Assembly (NCBI GenBank): GCA_029204225.1
Contig: CM055102.1
Coordinates: 38,887,014-38,951,013 of the forward strand
Origin: Diphasiastrum complanatum
Lineage: Eukaryota > Streptophyta > Lycopodiopsida > Lycopodiales > Lycopodiaceae
Direction: 5' to 3'
Length of the DNA stretch: 64,000 nucleotides
Positions 39,961 to 51,608 of this stretch are shown here, piece by piece. The notes beneath the pieces were generated by a model that saw only the letters and a program-made list of their open reading frames with translations, was not told where the DNA came from and made no database searches. Made by a program: the position numbers and the translations under genes. The first letter of the stretch is position 1, and every line of letters begins with the position of its first letter.

Positions 39961-40705
39961 TGTAGGCTAATATTCCAAGAATATTCTAGCCATCCTGCGG
40001 AACATCTTCAAAAATACAAGCAGGATAGGATTTAACGTAGAACTTGCCCAGCAAGTTTAGGCTTTTACGGTATCCGTACTGGCTTAAGCTATTTAGTTCT
40101 AAGTTTAAATTGCAATGGGCACTGCACATAGATATGTACTTTTATGTTGAGTAAAAGTTAGTCACAAAGGCCTATTGGGGGATTGTCCCATGGCACCAGT
40201 GTGATTCAAAGTTAAGTTAGTCTATGTGGCTTACTTGTCTCACAGTGAATTTCTGTAAGTGACCACCACTCCAAGTATAAATAGCAGTGGAAGAGTCCAT
40301 TTTCGAGAAGAACCTCATTTGCAATACAAGCCTATCTTTCTCTATGAGTGTTCTCCCTTGTGTGGTTTCATGTACTGTGTTACTTCACATTGTATTGTAT
40401 AGTATTCATCTCGCAACAGGTTAAGTTAATCTAGGCCCTCCATTCTCTAGTAGGGTAAGCCTTAGAGGATGAGATTTAGTTTACGGTTTTATCTTTTAGG
40501 TTAAGCCGTCATTTGTTAGAAACTAAGGAGAGAAAAGAGAGAAGAGTGGATCTTACCCATCAGAATACTCACCACCATGCTCATGACTGTCTTTCTTGCA
40601 TCCATATCTAAGCTAGTTGGAGAAGCCACATCGTAGACTAGTTGGGAGACTACCATAGTCAAGCTAGTTCGAGCCATAGCCGATGTGGATGCCGAAGATC
40701 CAACA
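39961..40705 (+). repeat. 3' LTR of element B
   Basis: 745 bp copy of 32885-33629, followed at 40706 by the CTGAC target duplication and then copia A sequence. Confidence 0.93.
40276..40283 (+). promoter_or_regulatory. TATA box in the element B LTR
   Basis: TATAAATA within the LTR, where the U3 promoter is expected. The 5' LTR copy has TACAAATA. Confidence 0.6.
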
Positions 40706-40710
40706 CTGAC

Positions 40711-41397
40711 AAGAAAATGTTGATGTCTCTCTCACTATAGGATCCTTCAAAGGTGTACTACCAACTCCTATGCAAGACCTTGCAACAAAATGTGAGATGG
40801 ATCTCACTAGCTCTACCAATTTCTCTCAAACTAGATCAACCTCTTATCAATTGATGGAGTATAGGTAAATCTTTGGTCAAACTATCTTTGGCACGTGTGA
40901 AACACTCCAAGAATCTACAAAACTCAAATACAAGCCAATTGTATGAAAAAAAGTGGCTATGACCTCAAAATGATAACTAGATCTCAAGAAAATGAGATTG
41001 GTATGCCTAGAATTGAGATTTTGGATCAAACAAGCATGATAGAGTCAAAAGTAAAAGTGTCCAACCAGGTTGGGTGCCCTACCCACCTTGATTCAATTGA
41101 TTAAAACTTTTTATTGGGAGATCCAATCTTTATGAAATCAATTGCTACATAGACTAGCTCAAATAGCTTTAAAACTAGCTATCAAGCTCTAGATTTGGAT
41201 CAAACATGGGAGAGAACCACCAAATTGAATTGGGCTGTCCTTCACATGTGTCTGAGTAGGAAAATCTGTACAATATCAGAAATGATTCAATCCTTATGAT
41301 GATGAACCCTTTTGATGATGCAAACTACTCTCTCTAAATCTTGATTTTCATGAAATTTGTGAACCTTTGGATGAAACAAGCATCAAACACTTAGGTA
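40711..41397 (-). other. Leader region of copia A, gag missing
   Basis: About 690 bp between the element B insertion and the primer site. No gag motif is visible, so most of gag and protease appear deleted. Confidence 0.6.
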
Positions 41398-41410
41398 GGC
41401 TCTAATACCA
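41398..41410 (-). promoter_or_regulatory. Primer-binding site (initiator tRNA-Met) of copia A
   Basis: The minus strand reads TGGTATTAGAGCC directly next to the LTR, one C-to-T change from the canonical TGGTATCAGAGC. Confidence 0.85.
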
Positions 41411-42533
41411 TGTGAAATTTCACACGTGTGGGAATGCCCTAATGTGTGTGAATGATCTCCTAAGCAAAGCTTATGCACTTTAGATCAACACTAGATTGAA
41501 ATCCAAGATCTAGATCAAAATCTAAGGCAAAGAGACAAAGATAGATGCATAGATTGATAACCAAAGTGTTTTTACATGTAAGAGAAGTACTTCATGAAAA
41601 AATCAAGTAAAATTAAGCTCCTCTCCTCGGGTAGAGAGAGAATAGACCAATTTGTCCTTGGGTAGAGAGAGAAAGAAATACAAGCAAAACTTGATTGCAC
41701 TCAATTTGACTCGAAAACTCAATTAGATTATGATTGCTAATGAGAGTACATATGAAACTCGTGGAGAGCCATGCTTACTTCCTATTGGACCCCTAATCCT
41801 AGCCTCTCTAATGCTATTGGATGAGTGATGCATTCATCTTGCAATTCTATTGGACCCTTGATTGGACCCTTTGACCATAGCCAGCACTTTGACTTGATCA
41901 CTGATCAAATTATATTAACACAAGTGTCACAAGCCTATTAACAAGCTAACTAGCTCGAGTTTGCATCATAAGCTCCTTTTGGTCAAATTGTGGCTTTACA
42001 TGTGGAATAGCAAACCCCTAAAGCTATGATGGATAAATTTCTATAACTTCAAGCCGATGAATAAGATAGAAAAAAAAAATTGATAAACTGTAAGCAATTC
42101 ATCACCAAAAGAAGAAACCAAGAAATCGATATAAAATTATACGCCATATGACACTCTAATCGAATAGGTATGAAGAGTCGTAAGGCTCGATGGGTAGAAC
42201 TCATTCAATAATTTGATTTTGAGTCTAGCATCTCAGAAGACCTAATTAAACCTTACAATCTTTTAAGAATCATACAGATTTGACAAGATTAACAGCTAGA
42301 AACTCTAAGGTTGAATAAAGAATCAAATTCAACCCGTTAGTAGAGAAATTCTAATTGTTACATCTGTGAAAATTTGTCAACTAGTTTGGTTTTTTTGGAA
42401 AGTAGATAAGTAGATGAGTTCAAGTTTGGACCCGTTTTAATTGGCTATTTTCATACATTGCATCTAGACTAGCATTTCTAGGTTTTTGATGAAGTACCAA
42501 GAAGTTACCATTTAGGGCAAGTTTAGTGCAAGT
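41411..42533 (-). repeat. 5' LTR region of copia A (outer end uncertain)
   Basis: Begins TGTGAAATTTCACACGTG, immediately after the primer site. No partner LTR is present, so the far boundary cannot be set. The limit given is the start of the next LTR candidate. Confidence 0.55.
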
Positions 42534-43346
42534 TGTGGGGTCGACGATCTCTCGTAGTATAGCCCTTCCGCCTGTCAACAAAGGTTAGATCACTGGATAG
42601 GTACCTAACTATGCATAGATGCTACTTTTAGTTAATTTCCAACTTTCTCCCTTAACTCTACTCACCACTAACACTACTCTCCTTTAACTCTACTCCTCTA
42701 CACTAACATTCATCATGATTTGGGTGAAGGGAAGGGATAGAAAAGAAGAAAATGAGAAGAGAAGAGAGATAGAGAGTGAGGGTGGAGGTTAGCTCAAATG
42801 CTCCTTATGCTTGCTAATGGAAAAGCATTCACTATGGCAAACAATAAACATGGAAATAGAAAGCAATGGAAAACACAATCAAGAGCATTAACAAGAAGTG
42901 AATAGCAAATGAGGATGCTTCTCTTCCAAAAATGGTAGAGTTTCCTCCTTCTCACTAAGCATGGAAATAGTGTACAAATGGTGCCTTTTTATAAAATGGA
43001 GAAGGCCCTTGCCCCTCAATCCTATTGGCTAATATTCACAATGATCCTATCCATTCATCTTGGACCCAACTTGATCCAAGGATCCACAAAAAGTACATTA
43101 GAAATCACAAGATTCATGTGAGTCCCAATTTGGACCCAACTCTAGAAAGTAATCTGTAAGTTTAAAAATGACATTGGGCCTCTAGTTTTATTTTAATTCC
43201 AAGACCCAAGTCAAGTTTATTTTATTTACAACTTTAATTGCATGCTCATTGGGCCATGGGCTTATACATGCAGGATGCCATGCCCTCGCAACACATTTTA
43301 TTGGAGGATTTTATTTATTTACACCTTGTTGGGAATACCCCCAACA
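42534..43346 (-). repeat. Putative 3' LTR of gypsy copy 2
   Basis: On the minus strand it starts TGTTGGGGGTATTCCCAACA and ends GACCCCACA. It contains a TATA box (TTATAAAAAGG, about 42984-42995) followed by a pyrimidine-rich tract (plus-strand purines at 42724-42785), as in an LTR promoter and U5. No second copy exists in the window and the adjacent bases are not a strong polypurine tract, so the ends are tentative. Confidence 0.5.
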
Positions 43347-43349
43347 GGA

Positions 43350-45873
43350 CCCACGGCCTGAAGTAGTGTCGGTCCCTCAGCACTCTGCCGGTTTAGTATA
43401 GCATTCTCTTGGACCGCCTCTGGTGGATCAGATAGTCCGTAACGTCTTCCATGAAGTTGAGACGATCCAGTTTCTTTGAGTCCTTTGGCGTGTGGAAGGA
43501 CTTGTGGACTCCTGTCAGCCATTCCTGATCCACCCATGCTTGGAATCGTTTCGTCCAGGGATCTCCAAGGAATGCAGCTTAGTAATATACGCGAGCGACT
43601 GACAGCTGGTCTTCGACTTTATCGAAAGCTAGCGCCTTATTTGGATCAAAAAATATGGAGGGAAGAAAATCATCCCATTTTGTTTTAATGCCGATTAAAT
43701 ATTCTAAGTCCCGGGCGTAAGTTGCTGTCGTGTGGACTGTGAGATCGGGGCAATTGATGTAGTGATTGGCGAATGCGGAGAGAGCCCTTCTGGCGTCTAC
43801 ATCCGTAGTCCACCCATATTCGGATTTGATGATTGGCCAGTTGAAATTGTGCAGTGTGATCTGGTCCATAGGAGTGTCGCATTTCGCCCATTTGGATCTT
43901 CTTGGACATGGCAAAAAATGCGCGTTCAACCGTAACTATTGTTGACTCATCACGTAAGCCCTGATGGCCGCAGGGTCTCTCTCAAATAACTGTTGTTGCC
44001 ACTCCAGTTGTGGTTGGAGGGCAGGTAAGGCTTGCAGTTCTTTTCCCTTGATGGTCTCAACTGAGAATGATATCTGCCAGCCGCTTCTTGATGACTCGTG
44101 GGGGAACTTTGGAGAGGCTTTGAATATATTTGTTTAGGCCTTCCTCCTTCTACTGCAGCTTGGCAATCTCCTGGTGCCTTGCTTGTTCGTGTTGTTGAGC
44201 CAGAATCAGCTCTTGTTGCAGCTTGGTGAGGTCTGCTCACAGTTGTGTATTACTCGTTGCCAAATGTAGTACCCTACTTTCCATAATAGCTTTGGCCGCT
44301 ACCGCATCCAGGATGTATTTTCCTAGAGTTTGGTACGTCGTCGTTAGATCCGTGGGAGCAGCTGGTACACTGGCACTAGTAGGGGCTTGTGTTGTATCGA
44401 CCCCGACGACTTGTGGAATTCTGTCATCATTGCCGTCAATCAGATTTTCATTTGTCCTGATGCCATCTGGGGCGGTAGGGTCAGTCCGATCTGGTGATGA
44501 TACAAAAATTGTTTGTACAAATGCGTCATCAGGCAGCGGTTGGCTGCCCTCGACAACCTTTGTTGGCGAAGCGGGTGGGGTGTGAGAAACAACTGTGAAA
44601 ACAGTGGTGAGGACGGTTTATCCGAACGAGAGGATGGGAGGAACAATGGGGAACTGAAGGGTGGTGTGGAATATGGAAGAAGGTGAAGATGGAGCAGAAA
44701 GTGTCTGGCGTGGGGGTGAGAAATTTATAACTTGCATCCACGCCAAAGTGTCGGGAGACAGTTGTGAATCAGAAGGATTGAATGTGAGAGGGGTAATGGT
44801 GGTGGCAGGAGTGATGGAGAATGCGATGGTGATGGATGGAGTTGTAGATAATGGAACTGAGATAGGAGTGGTATCAACGGAGAAAACGGGGATGGACACA
44901 GAAACAGCTTTGGATGGAGTGGAGAGAGAGGTAGCGACAACAGAGATTGGATTGGAGGATTGCACGGAAGTGGAAGTAGCGGTGGTTGATGGAGTGGTTA
45001 ATGCGATGGTGGAGACACGTCTTCGGGTAACCGGTGGGGATGTGGAGGTAGAGGCAGCGCCACACATTCGTCTGCTGGTCGTTGTGTTAATAACTGTAGG
45101 TTGGGAGGAGGTAGATGCTTGAGATGGTGGATAAAGGTTAGTATGTGGTACAAGAGTAGACAGGAGGGATGAGCGTTGGAAGTCACGCACTTTCACCTCA
45201 AGAAGTGTGCAGGCAAAGTTACACAACAGGGGGCCTGCTGCAATTCGCTCACGGTTGTTGGGTTTGATGGAGTTGGTTAGTTCTTGAATAAGGAAGCTAT
45301 GCCAGTCGTATGGCACAACGGAGGGATTAGATAATTCTAGAAAGGATTCCACTATCTGACTCAGCAGAGTAGATTGGATTCTGTCCTTGCGAAATGTTAA
45401 AATAACCAGAAAGTTATTCAACAGATGCGCAGCCGTCTGAATGATGGGTTCTGTGATAGCTTCTATCAGGTAACCATTGTTAGTCTGGATGGGAATTTCT
45501 GGTGTGGTTTGGGTGATGAATGGTTTGATCAGAGCTTTGGCGTGCCGATGGGAGATGGGTTGACGATCACCGTACATAATGCCAACGGTGACCATCGAGT
45601 TAGCATTAATCCTGACCTTGAACATGGTACCTTGGTACAGGAAGTGGAAACGAGCCTTGACCTCGTCCTAGGTGGCGTAAGCGTGAAGGGCTAGGCCCAT
45701 TTTAATGTCAGAATGGAAGAGCGTCGGGTAAAAACCGATTGCCAGTGGGCTGGTTGTCTATAGCCATGGTTGGATCAGAGTGTCAGAGGATAGAGGCCAA
45801 ATCTGTGTGGCCTCGAAGATGTCACGCTGGATCACCTGTTTGGCGCCAGATTCTTCATAGGATGATGAGGCCA
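43350..45873 (-). pseudogene. Additional ORF downstream of integrase, copy 2
   Basis: Unrecognised protein, homologous to 19478-21123. The start is the Met of MASSSYEESGAKQ at 45873. The N-terminal part contains YLIEAITEPII, AAHLLNNFL and FRKDR, aligning with copy 1. A Ser/Thr-rich middle (about 45080-44620) follows. The coiled-coil part (about 44270-44110) has LQQELILAQQHEQARHQEIA and LNKYIQSLSK. A further C-terminal part, absent from copy 1, runs to about 43350 (including WAKCDTPMDQITLHNFNW and GDPWTKRFQAWVDQEWL). Stops include TAG at 45668-45670, aligned with a TAG in copy 1, and others near 45757 and 43577. No signal peptide or membrane segment is seen. It may be a structural or accessory protein; the function is unknown. 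Confidence 0.72.
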
Positions 45874-46930
45874 TGTTAGCAATGATGATTAGTGGTCGAA
45901 AAAATCGGAAAAGTAGAAAAAACGATGGAAAATGGAAAAAGATGTGGAAACTGTAGAAAACTGAGAATAATGAGTGTTGGATGACAATGATTGTAGTTTA
46001 GAGCGCAGATCGGTGTTTAATATGAGCAGATGAGAGCTGGTAGGAAGTTTGGTCGAATATAAAAAACTTGGTATTTTTTGTGAAAATTTCGGCAAAGCTT
46101 CGCTAGCAAAGGTGACAAATGACTTGAATGCAGCCCTTATATAGATGAATTTAGAGTGCATATTAGGTGAGATCCACTTTTCCTTGCTCAGTTCTACCCA
46201 AATTTTGGCAGACACCTTCTTCACAAAATTATAAGACCTCAGGAAAGTCTGCGAGAGTTCAGAAGGTGATTTGACTGCTATGCGAAGGTTTTGCAAGGGT
46301 TCAGGCTGTCTGTGAGGGTTCAACTCTCGCAGGAAGTCATCTCTCGCACAGCTTGTTTCAATGAGTGGATTTTCAAGATTAGACCATGTAGGCAGGCTAA
46401 TTTCACTGCTCTGATTCCATTTAGGCACTTGCGAGGGTTGGTAAGATGATCTTGATGCTCTACGAGGGTTCTGAAAATTTTGCTTCTGGAAACTCTCGCA
46501 TACACTAAAAAATGATGATTCCTCCATCAGAAACTCTCGCGGAGATTTTCATGGATGCATCTAGGTCAGATCTAGTGACTGTCCAATTTTCAAGAGCTAT
46601 CTCCCAAGGGATCTCAAAAAATCATGAAAAAAGTGCTCTTTCGATTTTTAACTTTTGTAAACTGGTAATCAGCTTCATCCAGGCTTGATCTGACTGTTGG
46701 TAGTTCTCTGGAGGTTCTGATGGATTCTTGGTAGTAGATCCATCAGTCAATCTGATGGTCTGCTTCCTTTTTTATCCTATCAAGATCTGGATCCTCCTTA
46801 TATTCTAATGGATTTTCCCGATCTTGCCAGATCTGGCTGAATCTTGATGGATTTAGCTTGATTTGGCTTGATCTCCTTAGATCTAGCGGTGATGGCTGAG
46901 CATATTAGCTTTTTATAACTTGCCACCCCC
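45874..46930 (-). other. Spacer between pol and additional ORF, with CTCTCGCA motifs
   Basis: About 1 kb. Between 46240 and 46550 the motif CTCTCGCA or its complement GCGAGGGTT/GCGAGAGTT occurs roughly nine times. A 212-codon Ser-rich frame (46527 to 45889) is open across it, but I cannot assign it and suspect chance. Confidence 0.55.
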
Positions 46931-49900
46931 AATCTGGATCTGTCTCACTGTGGTGGCCAGTACTTGTGCAACCGGCTACCGTTGATGGATGTGTCGATTG
47001 GCGTCCCATCTAGCTATTCTAGGTTCATGGCTCCATGATTAAGAATTTTCTTGATCCTATAAAGACCTTCGTCCGTGAATTTTAACTTCCCCTTGATCGC
47101 CTTGGTTTTATACATCAGGACCAGATTTCCTGAACGAAGATCCTTCTTTTGTAATTTGCGATCATGCCAAGCTTTGCATCTTTCCTTTTCAGCTGCCAGT
47201 GCATGCACATCTAGTAAGCGTGTTTCACAGAGTTTATGCAGAGCTTTGTGGCGTAGTTGTAGAGATTTGGACTCATTAAGACGTTGCGCGGTGGCAATCC
47301 TTAATGAAGGAACTAAAAACTCTACTGGCATCATAGCATCCTGACCATATACCAATTAGAGGGTGTTTGATCAGTGCTTTCTTTATATGTTGTCCTGAAT
47401 GCCCACAGTGCAGCATGCAACTTGTGTTCCCAATCTGATCTGCTAGCTTCAACTGTTTTCATGAGCATGCTACACATGATCTTATTGGATGATTTTGCTT
47501 GCCCATTACTCCGAGGATAACAAGGCGTACTGGTTCTGTGGATCACGAAGAATTCCTCCAATAGGACCTTGATGGTCTCGTTGATGAAATGGCTTCCGCG
47601 ATCACTGACTAGTTCCACCGGACATCCGAAGTGCACAATGATATTTTCATAAAGGAATTCGACAGTGGTCCTAGCATCAGCTACTCTTACTACCTTGGCT
47701 TCGACCCATTTGGTGAGGTAGTCTATGGCTACAATTATGTATCGAGCCTAGGAACTCCTTGCTGCAGGGTGAATTGGACCAATATAATCCAATCCCCATT
47801 TTTCGAACGGTGCTTGGGCTAAGACTGGGTGCAGTAGATCATAGTTCAATCTCGTTGCTCTCCTTGCCCTTTGGCACACATCGCACTTTTTCAAGTAGTC
47901 CTCCGTATCTTTATGAATCGTTGGCCACCAACATCCTGATTGCAGGATCTTGCGAACTGTAATGTCAGATTCAAAATGACTCCCACTCATGCCCTCATGT
48001 GAAAGCGAAATGATCTGGGTGGTCTCATGAGGAAGAATACACCGCCGAAGAATTTCATCTTGACCTCTTCGATACAACTGGCTAGCAATCAGCTGATAAG
48101 GTCTAGCCTTCAAGGTCAATTTTCGTTGTTCCGCCTTTGGTAGTGATTTGTCTGGTTGGCCACGCATTAGATATTCAACAATGTCGACAGCCCATTCTGG
48201 TACTATGTCCACGTAAAATAAGACAGCATCTGCTAACTCATCATCGGGTTGGGTGGCAATCTCCTTACCCTTGATTCGTGACACATGATTTGCCATGTAG
48301 TGTTGTTTTCCCTTGCGGACTACTATCCGAAAATCAAATTCCAACAACAGAAGGAGCCATCTGGTGATTCTCCCAGTGTTGCAAGTTTTATTAACGAGAT
48401 ATAGCAAGGGTTGATGGTCCGTATAAAAAGCAAAATGTGTGGCCATCAAATAGTGTCGAAACTTCTTAACCGCATAGATCATTGCCAGTGCTTCCCGCAC
48501 TGTGGTTGAATAGTTCATTTTGGTATCATTGAGCTGTCAGCTTGCGAACCGGATTGGAAAATCTTTATTGTGTTCACCTGGCTGGATTAAGACTGCTCCA
48601 ACAGCATACTTTGATGCGTCCGTATGCATGTGAAACTCAATGGACCAATTGGGTGGTCGTAAGATTGGTGCTGAGACCAATGCATTCTTAATCTTCTGGA
48701 AAGCCTTTAGAGCTTCCTCATTCCAATGTGGATCCGTTGTGAGCTTGTAAATTGGTCTGGCTAACTTCGCAAAATCAAGAATGAAGATCCTATAATAGTT
48801 AGCATGACCCATGAAAATGTAGACCTCACAGATCGTCCCCGGTGGCGGTAGATCAATAATGATCCTGATCTTTGATAGATCTGTGGCGATCCCGTGTCTT
48901 GACACTATATGGCCGAGTATCAAGCCATGTGTCACCCAGAATTGACATTTTTCTGGATTCAGGGAGATCTGGTATTCGCGACATTTTTGTAGCACCTTTT
49001 CCAAATTGGATAAGTGTTCTGAATCTGGTCCATGCATGCACAGATCGTTCAAGAAAATTTCCAAAATTTTTGCAAATAATCTTTGAATGTCGTCTACATG
49101 ACTCGCTGGAAAGTGCTTGGGGCATTACAAAGTCCGAATGGCATCACTTTATAGGCATAAGTTCCCCATTCCGTGGCAGATGTTGTCTTGTGCTGGTCCT
49201 GGGGGGCTATTTTCACCTGGTTGTAGCCGCTGAAGCTGTCTAGAAAATTGTAGGCTTCGTCGCCAGCTACTCTATCGAGACGCTTTCCATAAATGGTAAA
49301 GAGAAATGGTCATTTTTGGTGACTACATTAAGCACCTTCGGATTCACACAGATCCGCATTTTGCCATTCTTCTTGGGTACTATAACTATTGGTGATACCC
49401 ATTCTGTGTGCTCTATTTTGTAAATGAAATCTGCGTCCATCAGCTTCTGCAACTCTTGCTTGATCAGTTCTGTATAATTCGGGTTGCAGCGGTAGTAACG
49501 GCTCACCTTGGGGACTGCTCCGTCCACCAAGGGTATGGTATGTTGGACTACTGTTGGCGGAATGCCCTTTAGATCACTATAGCTCCAAACAAAACAGTCC
49601 TTATATTCCACCAACAAGGATCGTAGTCTCTTGAAGTGCGTGGGTGTTAACTGCACTCCCACATGCACTATCCTTTCTTCTTCTCCTAGTTTCGCAAGAT
49701 TCATCGGCTGTGTTCGCACAGGTCTCTCAAAGACTTGTTCCGCTGGTGCCTGACTTTGATCAGGTTCTCGTTGGGCTTGCGGCATCATGATTACCATGTC
49801 ATTTAATGTATAATTCTTGAAAGTATCAGGGATCTCGTGAACTGGAGCTCGTCGAGATTCCTCTTTCAGCATATTGATCTTGGCCCGACTGGTCATTTTT

Positions 49901-49950
49901 TAATTTTTTGTCACATGTGTAGAAGATGACGCTGTATTTGAGTCCAACTG
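46930..49950 (-). pseudogene. pol: Ty3/gypsy pol (RT, RNase H, integrase), copy 2
   Basis: RT spans about 49720-48537 in at least two frames, with KGIPPTVVQHTIPLVDGAVP and WVSPIVIVPKKNGKMRICVN. The catalytic box reads FLND where YLDD is expected, and copy 1 keeps YLDD. RNase H (48640-48300) has HTDASKYAVGAVL and FYTDHQPLLYLVNK. The RNase H to integrase linker is complete, unlike copy 1. The zinc-binding end shows CDVCQRARRATR (about 47870) and GLDYIGP follows. The core (47636-47331) has VSDRGSHF, but the catalytic Glu is Lys in GQAKSSNK. The C-terminus (47355-46930) carries KKDLRSGNLVLMYKTKAIKG. Frame breaks lie near 49100-49260 and 47640-47750. Confidence 0.9.
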
Positions 49951-51283
49951 GAGTGACTTCAAGGAATCCAACACCTTCTTTTTGTCTTTTTTTGTCATTT
50001 TGGTGGGTTTATCCTTGTTGTCTTTCTTCGGGATTGTGGTGACATTCGCCTCATGGTTGCAAATATCAACGTCTACTGTAGCTATTGCCTCTTTGGATAG
50101 GTCACTCCATCATATCACCTGGTTGTAGCGTTGCTTCAACTGATTCTTCTTATTTACAAGTGCCTTGGGTGGATCGATCCTTGAGACTTTTGCCATAGCA
50201 GACTTTTGTGGTGGTTGAGCTGGTACTTTCTTGGTTTCGTAACGATCTGGGTCCATGTGGTGCAGGACCTATTCATCAGTCAGCTCATCCTCCTTATTAT
50301 AAGTTAGAGCATGTTGCCAAGGGACTAGATCATCGTCCACTGGGTTCTCAATAGGCTCCGCTGACAGCCATGTTCCGTTTATCATATTCACCCCAAATGT
50401 GATTGGTGTGTCCATAGTGTAACATTTGGGTGAAGATGTACTCGATTCTGGATATGATTCATATTGACATGTCTGGTAGTCAATAGTTGCTAATGCATCT
50501 GTCCATCTCATGACATCCATCTCAAAATGATAGTGACCTCCCTTGGCTGGCCTTGGGCGATCAATCGTATGATCTGTCGTGGATGATCCGTCATTAGCTT
50601 TGGGTGCAATAGGTTTCAACACCCATGTGGTTGGATCTACCTTTACAGCCTATTCTTTGTCCTCGAAGGTGAGTTTCCCTCTACCCCAATTGTGTACTAC
50701 TTGCACAGTCCTCAACCATGGTCTTCCTAGTAAGACTCGGTATGCAGATGGAGATTCAGGTATATCCATGACTACAAAAGTAATCACAAACTGCATGTCT
50801 GCTATCTTGACGGGGATATCGACAACTACACCTTTTGGTTTTACACAGGATTGATCTGCTAGCTTGATGGCGAATCTTGTTGGCTTCAATCCTTGTAAAC
50901 CCCATTTTTCATATAAAGTAGTGGATATCAGATTGACACCCGATCCTCCATCTACCACTATCGCCTCGTCCTCGTATCTCTTGTGTTTGATTGGCAAAGT
51001 GATGTTGTGTTCCTCACTTTCCCATACTGCTCCGATGTGGAGGACGTTACTTGTTTCATCATAGCCTGCACAATATATGGGCTCAAGCACTACTGGCTCC
51101 TCATCCGCTTTGGCCCATTCAGCTAGAAGGCTTTTTGCTTGTGGTGCAATTCGCAGTAGTTCTCCGAGTGGTAGACTAACATGGCTTGACAACAAAAGTG
51201 TGAGCCTTTCAGTGCGTGGTTCCTCGGGCTCCAACATGTGAAAAGGTGGTTCATGTTGGTGCAACCGATCATTCTAATCAGTG
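49950..51283 (-). pseudogene. Protease region, copy 1 (3' tandem copy)
   Basis: Encodes the aspartic protease: IVVDGGSGVNLISTTLYEKW (about 50945) with the active-site Asp in DGG, then VVMDIPESPSAYRVLLGRPW (about 50725), in one open frame at 51264-50650. A linker to RT follows. Tandem copy of 51609-52945. Confidence 0.82.
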
Positions 51284-51608
51284 CGCTTCAGATCGAAGCT
51301 CCCACACCTTTGTGGAAGCCTCTGTCAGCGCTTTGGAGAGGCTTTGGATATATTTGTTGAGGCCCTCCTCTTTCTGCTGCAGCTTGGCAGTCTCCTGATG
51401 TCCTTCTTGTTCATGTTGTTGCATTAGAATCAGTTCGTGCTGCAGCTTGGTGAGGTCTGCTTGTGTGTTACTTGTCATCAGGTGTAGTACCCTGCTTTTT
51501 AGAATGGCTTTGGCCGCTACCGCATCCAGGATGTATTTTCCTAGAGTCTGATACGCCATCGTTAGGTCTGTGGGAGCAGCCGGTACACTGCCACTGATAG
51601 GGGATTGT
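51284..51608 (-). repeat. Inserted copy of the additional-ORF coiled-coil segment
   Basis: Closely similar to about 44120-44420, part of the additional ORF downstream of pol. It encodes LTMAYQTLGKYILDAVAAKA and LNKYIQSLSKAL. It is in frame with the preceding protease linker, forming a 212-codon frame at 51916-51278. Confidence 0.88.

Larger units (their letters stand above)
32885..40705 (+). mobile_element. LTR retrotransposon B nested in copia A (gag-remnant, non-autonomous)
   Basis: Two 745 bp LTRs (32885-33629 and 39961-40705), each starting TGTAGGCT and ending GATCCAACA, flank a 6.3 kb interior without pol. The five flanking bases are TTGAC on the left and CTGAC on the right, a target duplication with one mismatch. 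A primer site similar to the tRNA-Asp type follows the left LTR, giving plus orientation. Only a gag fragment is recognisable inside, so the element probably relied on a Ty3/gypsy partner. Its removal restores continuity of copia A. Confidence 0.92.
29970..42533 (-). mobile_element. Ty1/copia element A, interrupted by element B
   Basis: Minus-strand order: 5' LTR from 41411 with unknown outer end, primer site 41398-41410, shortened leader 40711-41397, then pol 32884-29970. Element B (32885-40705) splits it. The 3' LTR is missing and gag is largely absent, so A was already damaged or later deleted. The right limit given is only an upper bound, where the gypsy copy 2 LTR begins. Confidence 0.82.

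Noticed and set aside
44661-45122. 153-codon plus-strand frame rich in Val/Glu/Gly
   Set aside because: It is the antisense shadow of the Ser/Thr/Pro-rich middle of the extra ORF in gypsy copy 2.
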